Assembly: GCF_019599465.1 (NCBI RefSeq)
Contig: NZ_RKLR01000009.1
Coordinates: forward strand, 1 to 64,000
DNA length: 64,000 bases
Source of the DNA: Haloarcula rubra
GTDB taxonomy: Archaea > Halobacteriota > Halobacteria > Halobacteriales > Haloarculaceae
Reading direction: 5' to 3'
Each line of letters starts with the position of its first letter. Within the stretch, counting starts at the first letter, position 1. The translations under genes were made by a program, and so were the position numbers. This document shows positions 23,001-31,780 of the stretch, in pieces. The notes beneath the pieces are model-generated. The model worked only from the letters and a program-made list of their open reading frames with translations. It searched no databases and was not told the DNA's origin.

Positions 23001-24312
23001 CCGAGGAGGGGACGAGTACGAAGTGCGCGAGTTCTCGACCACTCAGGACGAACTCCGGTCGGGTCGTCCCACGACCGGTCGTGATCTCACGATCCAAGAG
23101 CCGCTGCAGCGCCGCTCGTGCGTTCCGTTCTTTTGTGGCTGCCCGCAAGCCGCTGTCACGTATTCGTTCGGCCGCAACCTGGTAGTACGGTCCGTCAAGC
23201 GGGTCGAATACCGGGACAAGTGATTGCATCCGATCATCGAGATCATCGCGACCGTCGTCCCCGGACGGAATCCCGATCGCTCGGATGTTCGCGGTGAACG
23301 AGCGCTTCGGATTTGTCGCCTCGATTGCCGCGACACGATTTGCAACCGCGTCGCTCAGCTGGTTTCTGTCCCGGCTCTCCGGCTGATCGTCGAGTTCGAA
23401 GAGGGAGCCAATAATCTCCTGAGCGAGTGTGTCCCGTCCGTCGATGACGTCCTCCTTGCGAAGGTCGGCATCAGACTGCCAGCTCTCGCGTCGCTGAAAG
23501 ACCACCTGGAACGCTACTGGTGCTGTCGCCTCCATCAGATGGTCGACGAGCGACGCGAGCGCACCTCCTGGCTGATCGACGGCTGGGAGTTCTGCTTCGT
23601 CGTCGGCAGTGAATGGTGAGAGTGAGGTCATCCAGTCCTGCTTCCGAGTCGCCGACCCTTGCCACCGCACGCCGAGTGGGGAGACGGTCTCGGTCGCTGG
23701 CCGGGCGAGTATCGTCCCTTCTGATGTTACCGTTGGTTTGGCAAGCGTGGTGAGTGGCTCATCATCGGGAATCGTATCTGGTGGGGCGAGTTCGAAGGCA
23801 GTATCGCCGATCTCGATGAAGTGGTCGGGGAACTGGTCGCCGACCGTTCCTCCATCCGCGACTGATTCGGCGTCCCCTGGCCCCGCTTGACTGTTGTCGT
23901 AAGTGCCACACTCGTATTGCTCGTCAGGACCGAACTCGTACGTGAGCTCGCCTGACTCATAGTGCTCGACGAATGTCTCGCGGTCGAATTCGACAGGCTG
24001 TACGAGTCGGGATGCGATGTCGACCTCGGTACGCTCGATGTCGAACGTCTCGGGATAGACCGACCGGAGCCGTTTCTCAAGGGTATCCAGATGGTCGTCG
24101 GCACCGTAGTAGAATTCGACGGGGTCATCTTTCCCCTCGCTGAGCGCGAGGAATTCGAACCGGGGCGGTGTCTCGCTATGTAGTGGATTCAGTTTGTCGA
24201 CCAGCCCTGTCGAGTCCGTTGCGGTCAGTTTGTGGAGGCTTTCCAGTGCCTGGGGCACACGCTCCGGCGTGAGTTGTTCGGATGTCGGCGTCACGCGAAG
24301 GTACTCACGCAT
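20002..24312 (-). CDS. VirD4/TraD-like conjugation ATPase with PD-(D/E)XK-like C-terminal domain
   Basis: 1436 residues from ATG 24312, overlapping the upstream stop by 8 bases. An alpha/beta N-terminal region (1-490) precedes a HerA/VirD4-type ATPase: Walker A GTTGSGKS (505-512), Walker B VNLLVDEAA (782-790) and a downstream FRLSVGLSMQFPEQM block. Such proteins couple DNA to the transfer channel. Residues 1060-1160 contain EKPDARA (1089-1095), IEVET (1106-1110) and Lys 1118, the order expected of a PD-(D/E)XK nuclease fold. The last 270 residues are of unknown fold. No transmembrane helix is obvious, unlike classical VirD4. No separate relaxase gene is visible. Confidence 0.82.
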   Translation of the reverse strand: MREYLRVTPTSEQLTPERVPQALESLHKLTATDSTGLVDKLNPLHSETPPRFEFLALSEGKDDPVEFYYGADDHLDTLEKRLRSVYPETFDIERTEVDIASRLVQPVEFDRETFVEHYESGELTYEFGPDEQYECGTYDNSQAGPGDAESVADGGTVGDQFPDHFIEIGDTAFELAPPDTIPDDEPLTTLAKPTVTSEGTILARPATETVSPLGVRWQGSATRKQDWMTSLSPFTADDEAELPAVDQPGGALASLVDHLMEATAPVAFQVVFQRRESWQSDADLRKEDVIDGRDTLAQEIIGSLFELDDQPESRDRNQLSDAVANRVAAIEATNPKRSFTANIRAIGIPSGDDGRDDLDDRMQSLVPVFDPLDGPYYQVAAERIRDSGLRAATKERNARAALQRLLDREITTGRGTTRPEFVLSGRELAHFVLVPSSEQLTVEGARGTRAEQQSRNPLPRPHQDLMGEFRDGMAIGYALDDTGEAEDVPTHIPPGLLPTHYGRFGTTGSGKSKALINDMLSLYDNTEGPTILIIPKNDDMAQNYMRAHARRFGMTDLEENVVHFPIPDVLPGFSFFDLEPSMESGRRREDAVQRKADHYEEILKLVMGTDRYERATVAPTLIKTLIKALFDEEYGRENGLYRASTDYFAHRQLEHVVDQLWEAGPPNENIGDAPRSSDEEVTRTIRRQLQLDPNTFANVMGGVGNRLAYISQDTHLRQIFNNTENQFDFRDVLDEDTVILFDLGNLRDDAARIMTGVILTNLDAALKDRKQALSQHSDDYVVNLLVDEAASVVVSDIMNDLLEKGRGFRLSVGLSMQFPEQMEAEGGRKIYLNALNNIGSSLIGKINVDRELARAMAHEEMDPVDFANRIRSLPRGEWIASLPSPTFGETGPYPFSLEPLPIPPGHPESESPLTEREEGHFTETLSSMHEDINDEHGVPAATDASTTRTPTDGHGVLDIASDDLDVAIATVVRSLQLREECREENGWVAVEAVDDELRRLFDDVDAEPPSYDALADIRERSRYLDTTVDIDADELRIRLTDAGEDVSTPDTGSVQAAGGSVHDAALLQIEEELTALGFTVSILAQDGSEKPDARASHPDVADRFAIEVETTTPENPAKVLTNLRKAQEAGDIPLFVVRPGNDETEWAERVDGILTPPVRTLQNGETRFYTTDSNLTFNGGATEEGGVTAVRPATDDENGTQNIWQRDGDEIVLRDTSGTEHIRLPSLGTLSKDRVPAIYSYDHAADEYVVYEHGEQHIYETKSAFEDDWVRVKKPFVPEADLPVPDYTRSTYGILILHDEAKSVVYEDGEKRPLSAITDGAFRPASPESAAADEPPSQTDQADEKVEEDQSPPSFEAFVDEYLVEDADEAVPKDDVFGLYNDWAEAHGIDDPLNKSWFTRKLNTHIKVYSTKKRIDGEPVPHYTGVRIRSEEDFQP

Positions 24313-26512
24313 CGTCGTCACCTCCCGCTGCGCCACCATCAGTCTCTGCTGGCGTCTGCTCAGGTGGGCGTTGTCCGTTGTCGGTCGCTCGGCTTTCAAT
24401 ATCGTCTTGGAACGCCTGCACCTCCGCGTCCACAGCATTCTCACCAGTCCCCGGGAGTGAGTCTCGCCGTTGCTCGGTTGGCTCGAAGTCGATGACCTGC
24501 TTCTCCTTGGGCATCGCTTTGACCTGGATGCCGCGCCACTCGCCGTCGACGCCCACCAGGGCCTCGGAGAAGCCGGCGTCCTCGTTGCCGGGGACGGCGT
24601 CTTGGACGAACCGCATCTGTGCGTAGTTCAGCCCGAACTCGTCGGCCCACTCATCATCCATCCCGTCGAGGCGGTGGAACTGCTTGACCGCACACTGGTC
24701 CAGGATGGCCTCAGATTCGGCGTGCTCGAAGAACTCGTCGACGGTCTGGGTGACCAGCCGAATCGAGAGGTCGTGGTGTCGGTGGTGCCGGAACACCGTC
24801 TCGAGGAACGCCAGACTCGCGGCGTCCTGCATGATGTAGCGCGCCTCGTCGATGTAGAACACTACCTCCTTCTCCGAGACCTTCGCCCGCTCGTAGACCA
24901 GCGAGATCAGCAACTGCATCGTCAGTGCCGTGCTGCTGTCGACGCTGCCCTCCTGCTGAGCGAGGTCGAGGTAGATGACCTTCTCGTCCCGAATGTCGAA
25001 GTCGGACTCCTGGCCGAGGTTGGCGTGGCGACCGTCGTCCTCGAAGGGGCGGAGCTGGTCGAGGAGCCACGTCGCATCCTCCTTGATCTTCCCTGCCTCT
25101 TCGTCGGACCGGACGACGAACTCCTCGGGGTCGTCGACCATATCCTCGAACACGTCCATCATGTCGCGGATGGTCGGACTCGGATTGCTGTGCGTCGAGA
25201 TGTCGTCGGTGATGCCGTTGCGCTGGTAGGCACGTTTGAGGGCGAGTTCGAGCGTGGTTCGCCGGTCTCCCAGTGAGATACCACGGAGGGCGAAGAAGTT
25301 GGTGAGGAAGCTCATCGCGTCGTCGAGTTTCTCGTTGAACGGGCTCGCGTCCTCGCCCATCGCCCGCTGGACGTGCTCGGGCGTCTCCCGAATCTCTAGG
25401 GGATTGAGGCCGAGCGTCCCGCCGACCGTGATGCGTTTGGCGTCGAGCGCCTCTGAGACGCCCGCCCAGTTGTTCAGGGGTTCGAGGATGATGCCGATAC
25501 GGTCCTTGCTCTGCTCGATGGAGCGGATGAAGTTCTGCTTGGAACTGAACGACTTCCCCGAGCCGGTATCGCCGACGGTGAACATCGCGTACCCGTTATC
25601 TCGGGCAAAAGGATCGATGACCACCGGGCTCTGGTTGTCTTTGTGAATCCCGAACTCGACGCCGCCCTCCTCGAGAATCGTCGCGTTGTGCGGCGAGGAG
25701 AGTAACGCCCCGACGGCGCCGCCGAGCGCGATCGACGTCCGGCCGAACTCGTTGTCACCGATGGGCGCGGCGGACTGGAGAGCGAGATCCTGCCGACAGA
25801 TCGCCGTCTTCGGCGTGAGGTTCGCTGGGTCGTCGCGGAGCGCGCTCTTGACCGTCTGGACGGCATCTCTGAGTTCGTCTTTCTCGTCGGCCCGCACGGT
25901 GATGAACATCCCCTGGTCGAAGACGTTCGCGCCGTTCTCGACGGCCTTGTACGTCGCTGCGGCCTCGTTCGCGCGCTCTTGGAGATACGCGCTCCGGATA
26001 CTCTGTTCGAGGTCAGCGTCCACCTGAAGGTCGTCAGCGATGTCCTGCAGTTCGTTCCGGGCCCGCTCCTGATTTTTCGGCGTGATGTGGGCCGTCAGAT
26101 CGAACTGGACGTCGGTCATCTCGAAGAGGTCGCTCAGATATCCGTCATTGGGATAGTCGGCATAGTTAGCGATGTACAGCGTCGTCGTCCACTGCTCGCC
26201 GACCCGTGCGGCGCGCGTTTCCCACTCGACAGCTCCGGGCGCGGTAACGGTCTTGTGCGACTCCGATATGTCGTCGAGGAGCTTGCGTTCGGCCTCGCCT
26301 TCTTCGAGTGTCTCCTCCTCGAGGACATCGGTGAAGTCCACGTCTGGTTCATCATCCGCAGTGAAGCGGTCCCAGAGGTACTTACTGCCGACGCCAAGGC
26401 CGAGACCCATTGCAAGGGCAAGTACTGCACTCTCTGCTGGCGTCAGATTCTGGAGCCACCCGGCGACGGAGCCAAGCGCGCCACCACCCGTCTGGAGGAT
26501 CACGTTACGCAT
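24305..26512 (-). CDS. virB4: VirB4/TraC-like secretion ATPase
   Basis: 735 residues from ATG 26512, sharing 8 bases (ATGCGTAA) with the upstream gene. One hydrophobic helix (28-45) is followed by a VirB4-type N-terminal domain and an ATPase with Walker A GDTGSGKS (314-321), Walker B VVFYIDEARYIM (550-561) and a VTQTVDEFF sensor-like block. VirB4 powers assembly of type IV secretion and conjugation machines at the cytoplasmic face. The retained membrane helix recalls fused VirB3-VirB4 proteins. It is the best evidence that this block encodes conjugation. Confidence 0.9.
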   Translation of the reverse strand: MRNVILQTGGGALGSVAGWLQNLTPAESAVLALAMGLGLGVGSKYLWDRFTADDEPDVDFTDVLEEETLEEGEAERKLLDDISESHKTVTAPGAVEWETRAARVGEQWTTTLYIANYADYPNDGYLSDLFEMTDVQFDLTAHITPKNQERARNELQDIADDLQVDADLEQSIRSAYLQERANEAAATYKAVENGANVFDQGMFITVRADEKDELRDAVQTVKSALRDDPANLTPKTAICRQDLALQSAAPIGDNEFGRTSIALGGAVGALLSSPHNATILEEGGVEFGIHKDNQSPVVIDPFARDNGYAMFTVGDTGSGKSFSSKQNFIRSIEQSKDRIGIILEPLNNWAGVSEALDAKRITVGGTLGLNPLEIRETPEHVQRAMGEDASPFNEKLDDAMSFLTNFFALRGISLGDRRTTLELALKRAYQRNGITDDISTHSNPSPTIRDMMDVFEDMVDDPEEFVVRSDEEAGKIKEDATWLLDQLRPFEDDGRHANLGQESDFDIRDEKVIYLDLAQQEGSVDSSTALTMQLLISLVYERAKVSEKEVVFYIDEARYIMQDAASLAFLETVFRHHRHHDLSIRLVTQTVDEFFEHAESEAILDQCAVKQFHRLDGMDDEWADEFGLNYAQMRFVQDAVPGNEDAGFSEALVGVDGEWRGIQVKAMPKEKQVIDFEPTEQRRDSLPGTGENAVDAEVQAFQDDIESRATDNGQRPPEQTPAETDGGAAGGDDDA

Positions 26513-27626
26513 CGTGTGGGTCCTCCCGGCGCGAGTGGCCGATGATCGATTGGTCGCGAACCACACGCTCCGCCTCGTCGTAGTCATGTTCGCGACCGTT
26601 CCAGAAGTCCATATTCAGGACGAACAGCTCGACCGTGCTGAGGCGGCGTGCGGACCACCCCGACGCCTGCTGTATGAGTTCGGAGCGAACGTCGTTCACG
26701 CGACTGTCGAGCTTCTCGAACATCTGCGCACGACGTTCGACGTCGGTGAGGTCCTCGCGGCGGGTGACGAACGGGTTGAACAGGAACCCGATGACGGGGA
26801 ACTGGGTCAGCTTCTCGGCGGGGGTGCCCTCGTCGCGGAAGCGGTCGTACACTTCTATCGGGCTGACTTCAACGCCGATGTAGTACCGGACCTGCTGAAT
26901 ACCCCGGTCACGCATTTCCTTCGGCCGTGTCTCCCGGTACTCTTCGAGGAGTTCCCGGAAAATCGGGTTCTCCGTGACGTCTTCGTCAGTGAGTCGATCC
27001 TCGATGGTCTCGGTGATCTGCTCGACCGGGAAGGAACGGGTTGTGGCGTGGAGTTTGAGCTTCGAGTCCAGCTCTTTGTTAGCGAACTCTTCGCCGGCGT
27101 CCTGCAGCTGCGCCCAGTCGTCGGACATCGCGAAATCCATGTTGGCCGGATCGATCTCGATGAACGCCTCCATCGCGCCGTCTTCACGCTGGATCGCGCC
27201 AGCGCCCGGCCACGCCCGCTTGATGTTTGTGAGGTCCTGCGTTCGCTCGTCCGGCTTGAACGGCGTGTAGTTCGCGAGTCCGCCTTCGTTCCGCTCTGAC
27301 TCGTTGGTACTCGTGTCGGCGTCGGCGGGCGCACTGAACGTGACCTGAGGGCGTTTGAGGTACCGATAGACGTCTTTCGTCCACGTCCAGGCGTTCAGGT
27401 GGGTTGGTGAGACGTAGATGACGGCAACGCCAAAGCCAAGCCCGCCAGCAACGAACGGGAGGGCAAGCGACTCGATCCCGGTGAGGCCAGCGATAAACAG
27501 CCCAATAATGGGGAAGGCGATGAGCATGCCGACGTCCCCTTCCTCGATATTGAGATACGGGATGCGACTCTCCTCGCCGAACTGATCCATGATGCGCCGT
27601 GCGGCCGCGTCTTGATCTGTTGACAT
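26505..27626 (-). CDS. VirB3/PrgI-like membrane component of the conjugation system
   Basis: 373 residues from ATG 27626. Two adjacent hydrophobic segments (about 31-50 and 53-72) near the N-terminus are followed by a long cytoplasmic domain beginning with WTWTKDVYRYLKRPQ and resembling the N-terminal part of VirB4 partners (AMEAFIEIDPANMDFAMSDDW...). This topology is that of PrgI-type proteins, extended. The gene sits directly upstream of virB4, overlaps it by 8 bases, and follows the VirB6-like gene by 2 bases. Role as channel component is inferred from position and topology. Confidence 0.6.
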   Translation of the reverse strand: MSTDQDAAARRIMDQFGEESRIPYLNIEEGDVGMLIAFPIIGLFIAGLTGIESLALPFVAGGLGFGVAVIYVSPTHLNAWTWTKDVYRYLKRPQVTFSAPADADTSTNESERNEGGLANYTPFKPDERTQDLTNIKRAWPGAGAIQREDGAMEAFIEIDPANMDFAMSDDWAQLQDAGEEFANKELDSKLKLHATTRSFPVEQITETIEDRLTDEDVTENPIFRELLEEYRETRPKEMRDRGIQQVRYYIGVEVSPIEVYDRFRDEGTPAEKLTQFPVIGFLFNPFVTRREDLTDVERRAQMFEKLDSRVNDVRSELIQQASGWSARRLSTVELFVLNMDFWNGREHDYDEAERVVRDQSIIGHSRREDPHDA

Positions 27627-27628
27627 TG

Positions 27629-28744
27629 TTAGTGGATTCCTCGATCAAAGTCCATCCCGCGTCCGTCACTCGCCGATTCCGCTGTTGCTCCACCTGGGTC
27701 ATTCTCCGTTCGACGGTACGACGGCGTGCCGCCATCGTCCGCTCCGTGCCCACCGCGGGCAGCTGCTTTTTGCGCGACGGCGTGGCCAGCGGCGGCTTTC
27801 GGCCCCCACCGGGCGGCGGTCGTCGCGACGCCGGCGCCACCGACGTAGGCCCCGGCGGCGACACCGCCAACGAGGGCTGCGCCTTTCGTCGCACCGCCGA
27901 CGACTTTGGCCGTCAACGGGGTCGCGTATTTGAACGTCTTCCACGTGATGAAGAGTGCGACCAGTGGGAGGGACGCAGCGACGAGATATTTGAGGAACGC
28001 TGATTCTGGTGTGAGCGTCCCACCAGAGTAGATCAAGTCGTATCCCTTGAGGACCATCGCTGCCGGCAGCGGGAGGACAGCCAACGGGACAAACCGTTTG
28101 CAGAACCCCATCGCGATATCGGATACGACCGGAATGTTTCCGTAGGCCAGTGCAATAGCAATCGGCATTCCGTACAGGTAGACATAGAGCAGGATCACCC
28201 GGATGTAAAACAGCGCCTCCAGAGCCCACATCGAGATTCCACCAATCACGGCGAACAATAGCCCCAGTCCGGGGTTTGTGATGGCTGCTCCCAAGAACTG
28301 AAGCATCGCTGAGGCTACGGAGGAAAGCTCCGGCATCAGTGCAATGGTAAACCCGTCGACGAGGTAGAGCGCGAGAGTTCCAACCCAATACCACGTAATG
28401 ATTAGAAAAGCTCCGACCCAGGCTGTTTTCTTGGTTTTTCGGGCTTCGTAGGTACTTCCGATATTGAAGATTCGAACTGTGTGACGCCCTTGGACGCTCA
28501 TCACGAGGAGCAAAAGGGCAACCAGCATGATTTCGCCGCCGATGAGAGCATCGTGAATCGCTGGCCAGGGTGCATTGGTTGGTTCACCGAAGACAAATGC
28601 TCCGTTCGTCTCTGGGGTCGGGGTTCCGAACATTCCCTCAGTCAGAGTCTCATACCCCGACCTGAGACCGTCCATGAACAGCCCGATGAACCAATCAACG
28701 ACGCCTTTGATACCCTCAAGAACGACGTCAATGAGATCAACCAT
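27629..28744 (-). CDS. VirB6/TrbL-like polytopic membrane protein
   Basis: 371 residues. An amphipathic N-terminus (MVDLIDVVLEGIKGVVDWFIGLF) leads to about seven hydrophobic spans between residues 65 and 275. The end is a Gly/Ala-rich hydrophilic tail (GGATKGAALVGGVAAGAYVGGAG...) with a charged terminus. VirB6/TrbL proteins form the inner-membrane pore of conjugation machines and show this layout. It lies in the tightly spaced operon with VirB4- and VirD4-like genes. Similarity to named families is by topology only. Confidence 0.65.
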   Translation of the reverse strand: MVDLIDVVLEGIKGVVDWFIGLFMDGLRSGYETLTEGMFGTPTPETNGAFVFGEPTNAPWPAIHDALIGGEIMLVALLLLVMSVQGRHTVRIFNIGSTYEARKTKKTAWVGAFLIITWYWVGTLALYLVDGFTIALMPELSSVASAMLQFLGAAITNPGLGLLFAVIGGISMWALEALFYIRVILLYVYLYGMPIAIALAYGNIPVVSDIAMGFCKRFVPLAVLPLPAAMVLKGYDLIYSGGTLTPESAFLKYLVAASLPLVALFITWKTFKYATPLTAKVVGGATKGAALVGGVAAGAYVGGAGVATTAARWGPKAAAGHAVAQKAAARGGHGADDGGTPSYRRTENDPGGATAESASDGRGMDFDRGIH

Positions 28745-28746
28745 CG

Positions 28747-29583
28747 TCAGGCCTCCGTGATCGTGACCTCACAGTCAGTCATCTCGTCAGACCCGGAATA
28801 CTGGACATTGTAGGTACTCGTGACCCGATTGCCACTGACTTGGGTCTCGACGATAACCGTGAACTGCCCGCTGTTACCATCTGGGGAACACCCCATTCCG
28901 TCCTCACTCTCTGAACCGAACGGGAACGAATTACTGAACAGGTCGGCCGTCTCACCAGGGGAGATTACTACCCGGTCGGTTTCGTGCATTCCACTGCCTC
29001 TGGGGTTCTCAATTGGATTGGGAACGTCTCCGGAGAAGATTAGTTCAGTTATCGCTTCCGGACCACTTCCTGTGTTCTCTACCGTGACGAATGCCTCGCC
29101 ATTCTTGATCCGGTCAGTCTCGCTCTCACCATAGACTTCGTCCCACGGCTTATCTGGATTATTCCGATAGAGTCCAACATCCTGTATCTGAATCTCTGGA
29201 CGGAGTTCAGTCGTGGTCTCAACTACTGTCTCCTCGCCTTTCAACGCGAGTACGCGGTACTCACCGGGCGCATACGCGGTGCTGATCTCGAACGAGACCT
29301 GTTGAGCACCCGCGGCTACGTCACGCTTCCCGAATAGCTCGCCGTTCGGTTGGATGAGGTTGACCTGGTCAATGTCGGCCTCTTCGGAGAGTTCGACGAC
29401 GAGTGTTGTCCCCTCGACAGCGATACGCGTGAGTGGACCTTTGCCATCTGGAGAGGTCGTTCCGTCACCAGGCGGCCCAGAACCGCCATTGTCGTTCAGA
29501 CAGCCCGCGACGCTCACGAGGGCAGCACCTGCGACTGTTCGGAGGGCGGTTCGCCGACTGATGTGTGGGTGGTTTCTAGTCAT
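28747..29583 (-). CDS. Tat-exported lipoprotein of the conjugation operon
   Basis: 278 residues. SRRTALRTVAGAALVSVAGCLN is a twin-arginine signal ending in a lipobox (Cys near residue 28), so the mature protein is lipid-anchored outside the cell. The mature part has a Gly/Pro-rich linker then beta-rich domains (VEGTTLVVELSEEADIDQVNLIQPNGELF; AFVTVENTGSGPEAITELIFSGDVP) like small Ig-like folds, with two late cysteines. Its place in the operon suggests a surface or mating-pair component. Confidence 0.7.
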   Translation of the reverse strand: MTRNHPHISRRTALRTVAGAALVSVAGCLNDNGGSGPPGDGTTSPDGKGPLTRIAVEGTTLVVELSEEADIDQVNLIQPNGELFGKRDVAAGAQQVSFEISTAYAPGEYRVLALKGEETVVETTTELRPEIQIQDVGLYRNNPDKPWDEVYGESETDRIKNGEAFVTVENTGSGPEAITELIFSGDVPNPIENPRGSGMHETDRVVISPGETADLFSNSFPFGSESEDGMGCSPDGNSGQFTVIVETQVSGNRVTSTYNVQYSGSDEMTDCEVTITEA

Positions 29584-29586
29584 GGA

Positions 29587-31323
29587 CTATGGGTTCCGTT
29601 GGAAGATGTCTTCTGGACCGAGCATTCGGAGGAGCCGCTTGCCTGCGTAGAACATCACAATAAACGGGATGAGCTGCCAGCCGACCTCGAAAATGAAGGC
29701 GAACCAACCGTCGATGGTGCCGAGCGGGTGCCAGCGAACAGTTGCCGTCGCACTCACATACGCGGGGTCGTGCCCGAGCCACGAACCTGGGTGGTACCGA
29801 GCCGTGTAGATGCCCGGTTCGTCGATCGTCACAACCGCCACCCCGGAGGCGTTGGTCTCGACGCGTTGCTCTGCGACGGTGATGTACCCGTTGCGAGTGT
29901 TCCCACCGATTGGATATCGTCGGTCGGGATCGCTGAGCACGATTGGTGCGCCGGTCTCGTTGTCTCGGAGTTCGATGCGGAGTGTGGCCTGACTTTCGTT
30001 CTGCTGGAGCACCTCAACAGTCAGATTACTGCGCCGGAGCTGCCGCTCTGAGCCAGCGTCAGGTGCCACAATCGAGGCGTTCACACCCCGCACGATCCCC
30101 GCTACCTGGAGCGCGTTGCGGTCGACGTTCTCCGCGCGAACCGCAACACCGTACGTCGTTGTGTACGACTGGTTGACGATGTCGATGTTGATGTTCTCAC
30201 CGAGCGTTCCGTCCGGAGACGGTCGGTTAGTGCCCCATGTATCGATGATCTCTGGGCCATCGCGAACTGGTTCAGCACGCGGGCCGATTCGCGACGGATA
30301 CGCGTGAACATAGACCGGAATCGCGTCAGACTTGACGGTGGCGCTGTCGGTCCGGTTCGACCTGACGAGTGTATCCCAGTTGGTGTTCCGAGCGGTGTAG
30401 AACCGCCAGACGCCACGCACTCGTGCGCTTCCATTCTCCGTCAGCGTGTACCCTTGCCACGGTCTGGACTGGAAGATAGCCACACCAGCGTCACCATTGG
30501 GATACTCGGCGTAGTAGGGGTACGCCGAGAGGTCGTAGATCTCGACGGCAATCGAGTCCGAGACGTTGAGCGACTCGGTACGATACGTGACCTCGACATC
30601 GGTCTCGTCGCCTCGGTCGATTCGCGTGGTCTTCTTCAACCGGACGCTGATCTCGGCTTCAAGCGTGAGATTTGCACTCCAGTCATCCTCGATCTGGTAG
30701 TCGAGGGCCGGCGTGTGCGAGCCATCACGTTCGACGATGGTTTCACCGTCCTTCTTCAATCGAACCTCCTCGACCTCGTTGCTCGCGAGCGACCACTCGA
30801 TCGTCGTGTTCCCTGAAGAGCTTCCGTTCGGGACGCGAACACGATAGTCAACGAACCCCCGCATCGTGCCGTTCGGTGCGATATAGAGCGGTGTTTCACC
30901 CGACTCCAAGTGACCTCGCGTCGACGGCTGCACAGCGAACACCGTGGCGTGGGCGTCCTCGATGAACACCCCGTCTTCGAGCGACGCGTGGCGCGGATGC
31001 ACGGACGTATCCGACCCACCGGGTTCGAGATCAGCGAAATCGTTTCGCGTCCACGTTGCAGCTGTCGCCGGCGGGCGCTTGAACGTGATGTCCGTCCCGT
31101 TTGCGAGTTGGTGCATCGCGGTCCGGCTCTCGCCGTATCGCTGCTGGTACTCCTCCTGGCTGATGTAGCTGTCCGCGTCGCGAGACCACAGCGTGGCTGA
31201 TTCATTCTCTGTGAGCCCATTTCCCTCCGTGCCTGGCCGTGGCGGGCTTGCAGTGACGAGACCCGTGACTAAGCTCGTCACGAACAGGGCGGCCATTAGC
31301 ACGGAGAGCTCTCGTTGTGTCAT
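29587..31323 (-). CDS. large secreted protein with C-terminal membrane anchor
   Basis: 578 residues. An N-terminal Sec-type signal (LSVLMAALFVTSLVTGLVTAS) precedes about 500 extracellular beta-rich residues with many N-glycosylation sequons (for example NGT, NGS, NTT, NLT, NVS), a late Ig-like region (RVETNASGVAVVTIDEPGIYTARYHPGSW) and a C-terminal membrane helix (FAFIFEVGWQLIPFIVMFYAG) with a short basic tail. The gene starts 28 bases after a pilin-like gene stop. It probably forms the exposed part of the conjugation apparatus; no adhesin family is recognised. Confidence 0.65.
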   Translation of the reverse strand: MTQRELSVLMAALFVTSLVTGLVTASPPRPGTEGNGLTENESATLWSRDADSYISQEEYQQRYGESRTAMHQLANGTDITFKRPPATAATWTRNDFADLEPGGSDTSVHPRHASLEDGVFIEDAHATVFAVQPSTRGHLESGETPLYIAPNGTMRGFVDYRVRVPNGSSSGNTTIEWSLASNEVEEVRLKKDGETIVERDGSHTPALDYQIEDDWSANLTLEAEISVRLKKTTRIDRGDETDVEVTYRTESLNVSDSIAVEIYDLSAYPYYAEYPNGDAGVAIFQSRPWQGYTLTENGSARVRGVWRFYTARNTNWDTLVRSNRTDSATVKSDAIPVYVHAYPSRIGPRAEPVRDGPEIIDTWGTNRPSPDGTLGENINIDIVNQSYTTTYGVAVRAENVDRNALQVAGIVRGVNASIVAPDAGSERQLRRSNLTVEVLQQNESQATLRIELRDNETGAPIVLSDPDRRYPIGGNTRNGYITVAEQRVETNASGVAVVTIDEPGIYTARYHPGSWLGHDPAYVSATATVRWHPLGTIDGWFAFIFEVGWQLIPFIVMFYAGKRLLRMLGPEDIFQRNP

Positions 31324-31351
31324 GGGGGCTCGCGACGGGGGTGGTAGTCGC

Positions 31352-31774
31352 CTACCAGGGGGCGAGGTCGACGCACTGCGCCAACGGGAGGTTCATCATC
31401 GACCCAGCGACGGTGTAGAGTGGCCCGAGGGCGACGAGGACGACCGCGGACTTCATCGCCGACCGTTTGTGGCGCTTGAGTCCCTTCTTCTGGTCGGGCG
31501 TGATCGTGAACATCTCGATAAGCGAGTCGGCCTGCCACACGACTGCGAGGCCGACAATGCCCAGCGCCGTGGTAAGCTGGAAGAAGCCCTCGATCATGCT
31601 GGGAAGGTTGTCCGCACTACAGACGGCATTCGTCTGTGCGGCGGCGGGTTCCACAGCGAACAGGCTCAGGACGACGACGATGAACATAGCTTGCCTGGGA
31701 AGCCTACTTGCCGCCGTGGACTGGCTGTCGGCGCGATTCGGGGCCGTCTCGGAGGGCGTATTGTCCTGTGACAT
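31352..31774 (-). CDS. small two-span membrane protein with signal peptide, VirB2-like in layout
   Basis: 140 residues. A hydrophilic N-terminus precedes a signal sequence (MFIVVVLSLFAVEPAAAQ, about 30-47). The mature part has two hydrophobic helices (about 65-82 and 108-127) split by a lysine-rich loop (DQKKGLKRHKRSAMK). Signal plus two helices with a basic loop is the plan of VirB2/TrbC pilins. Two cysteines outside the helices could form a disulfide. First in the run of secretion genes; assignment rests on topology. Confidence 0.55.
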   Translation of the reverse strand: MSQDNTPSETAPNRADSQSTAASRLPRQAMFIVVVLSLFAVEPAAAQTNAVCSADNLPSMIEGFFQLTTALGIVGLAVVWQADSLIEMFTITPDQKKGLKRHKRSAMKSAVVLVALGPLYTVAGSMMNLPLAQCVDLAPW

Positions 31775-31780
31775 AGCGGG

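Noticed and set aside
20419-23223. Several plus-strand frames of 200-320 residues
   Set aside because: All are antisense to the VirD4-like gene, whose Walker motifs and composition are clear.
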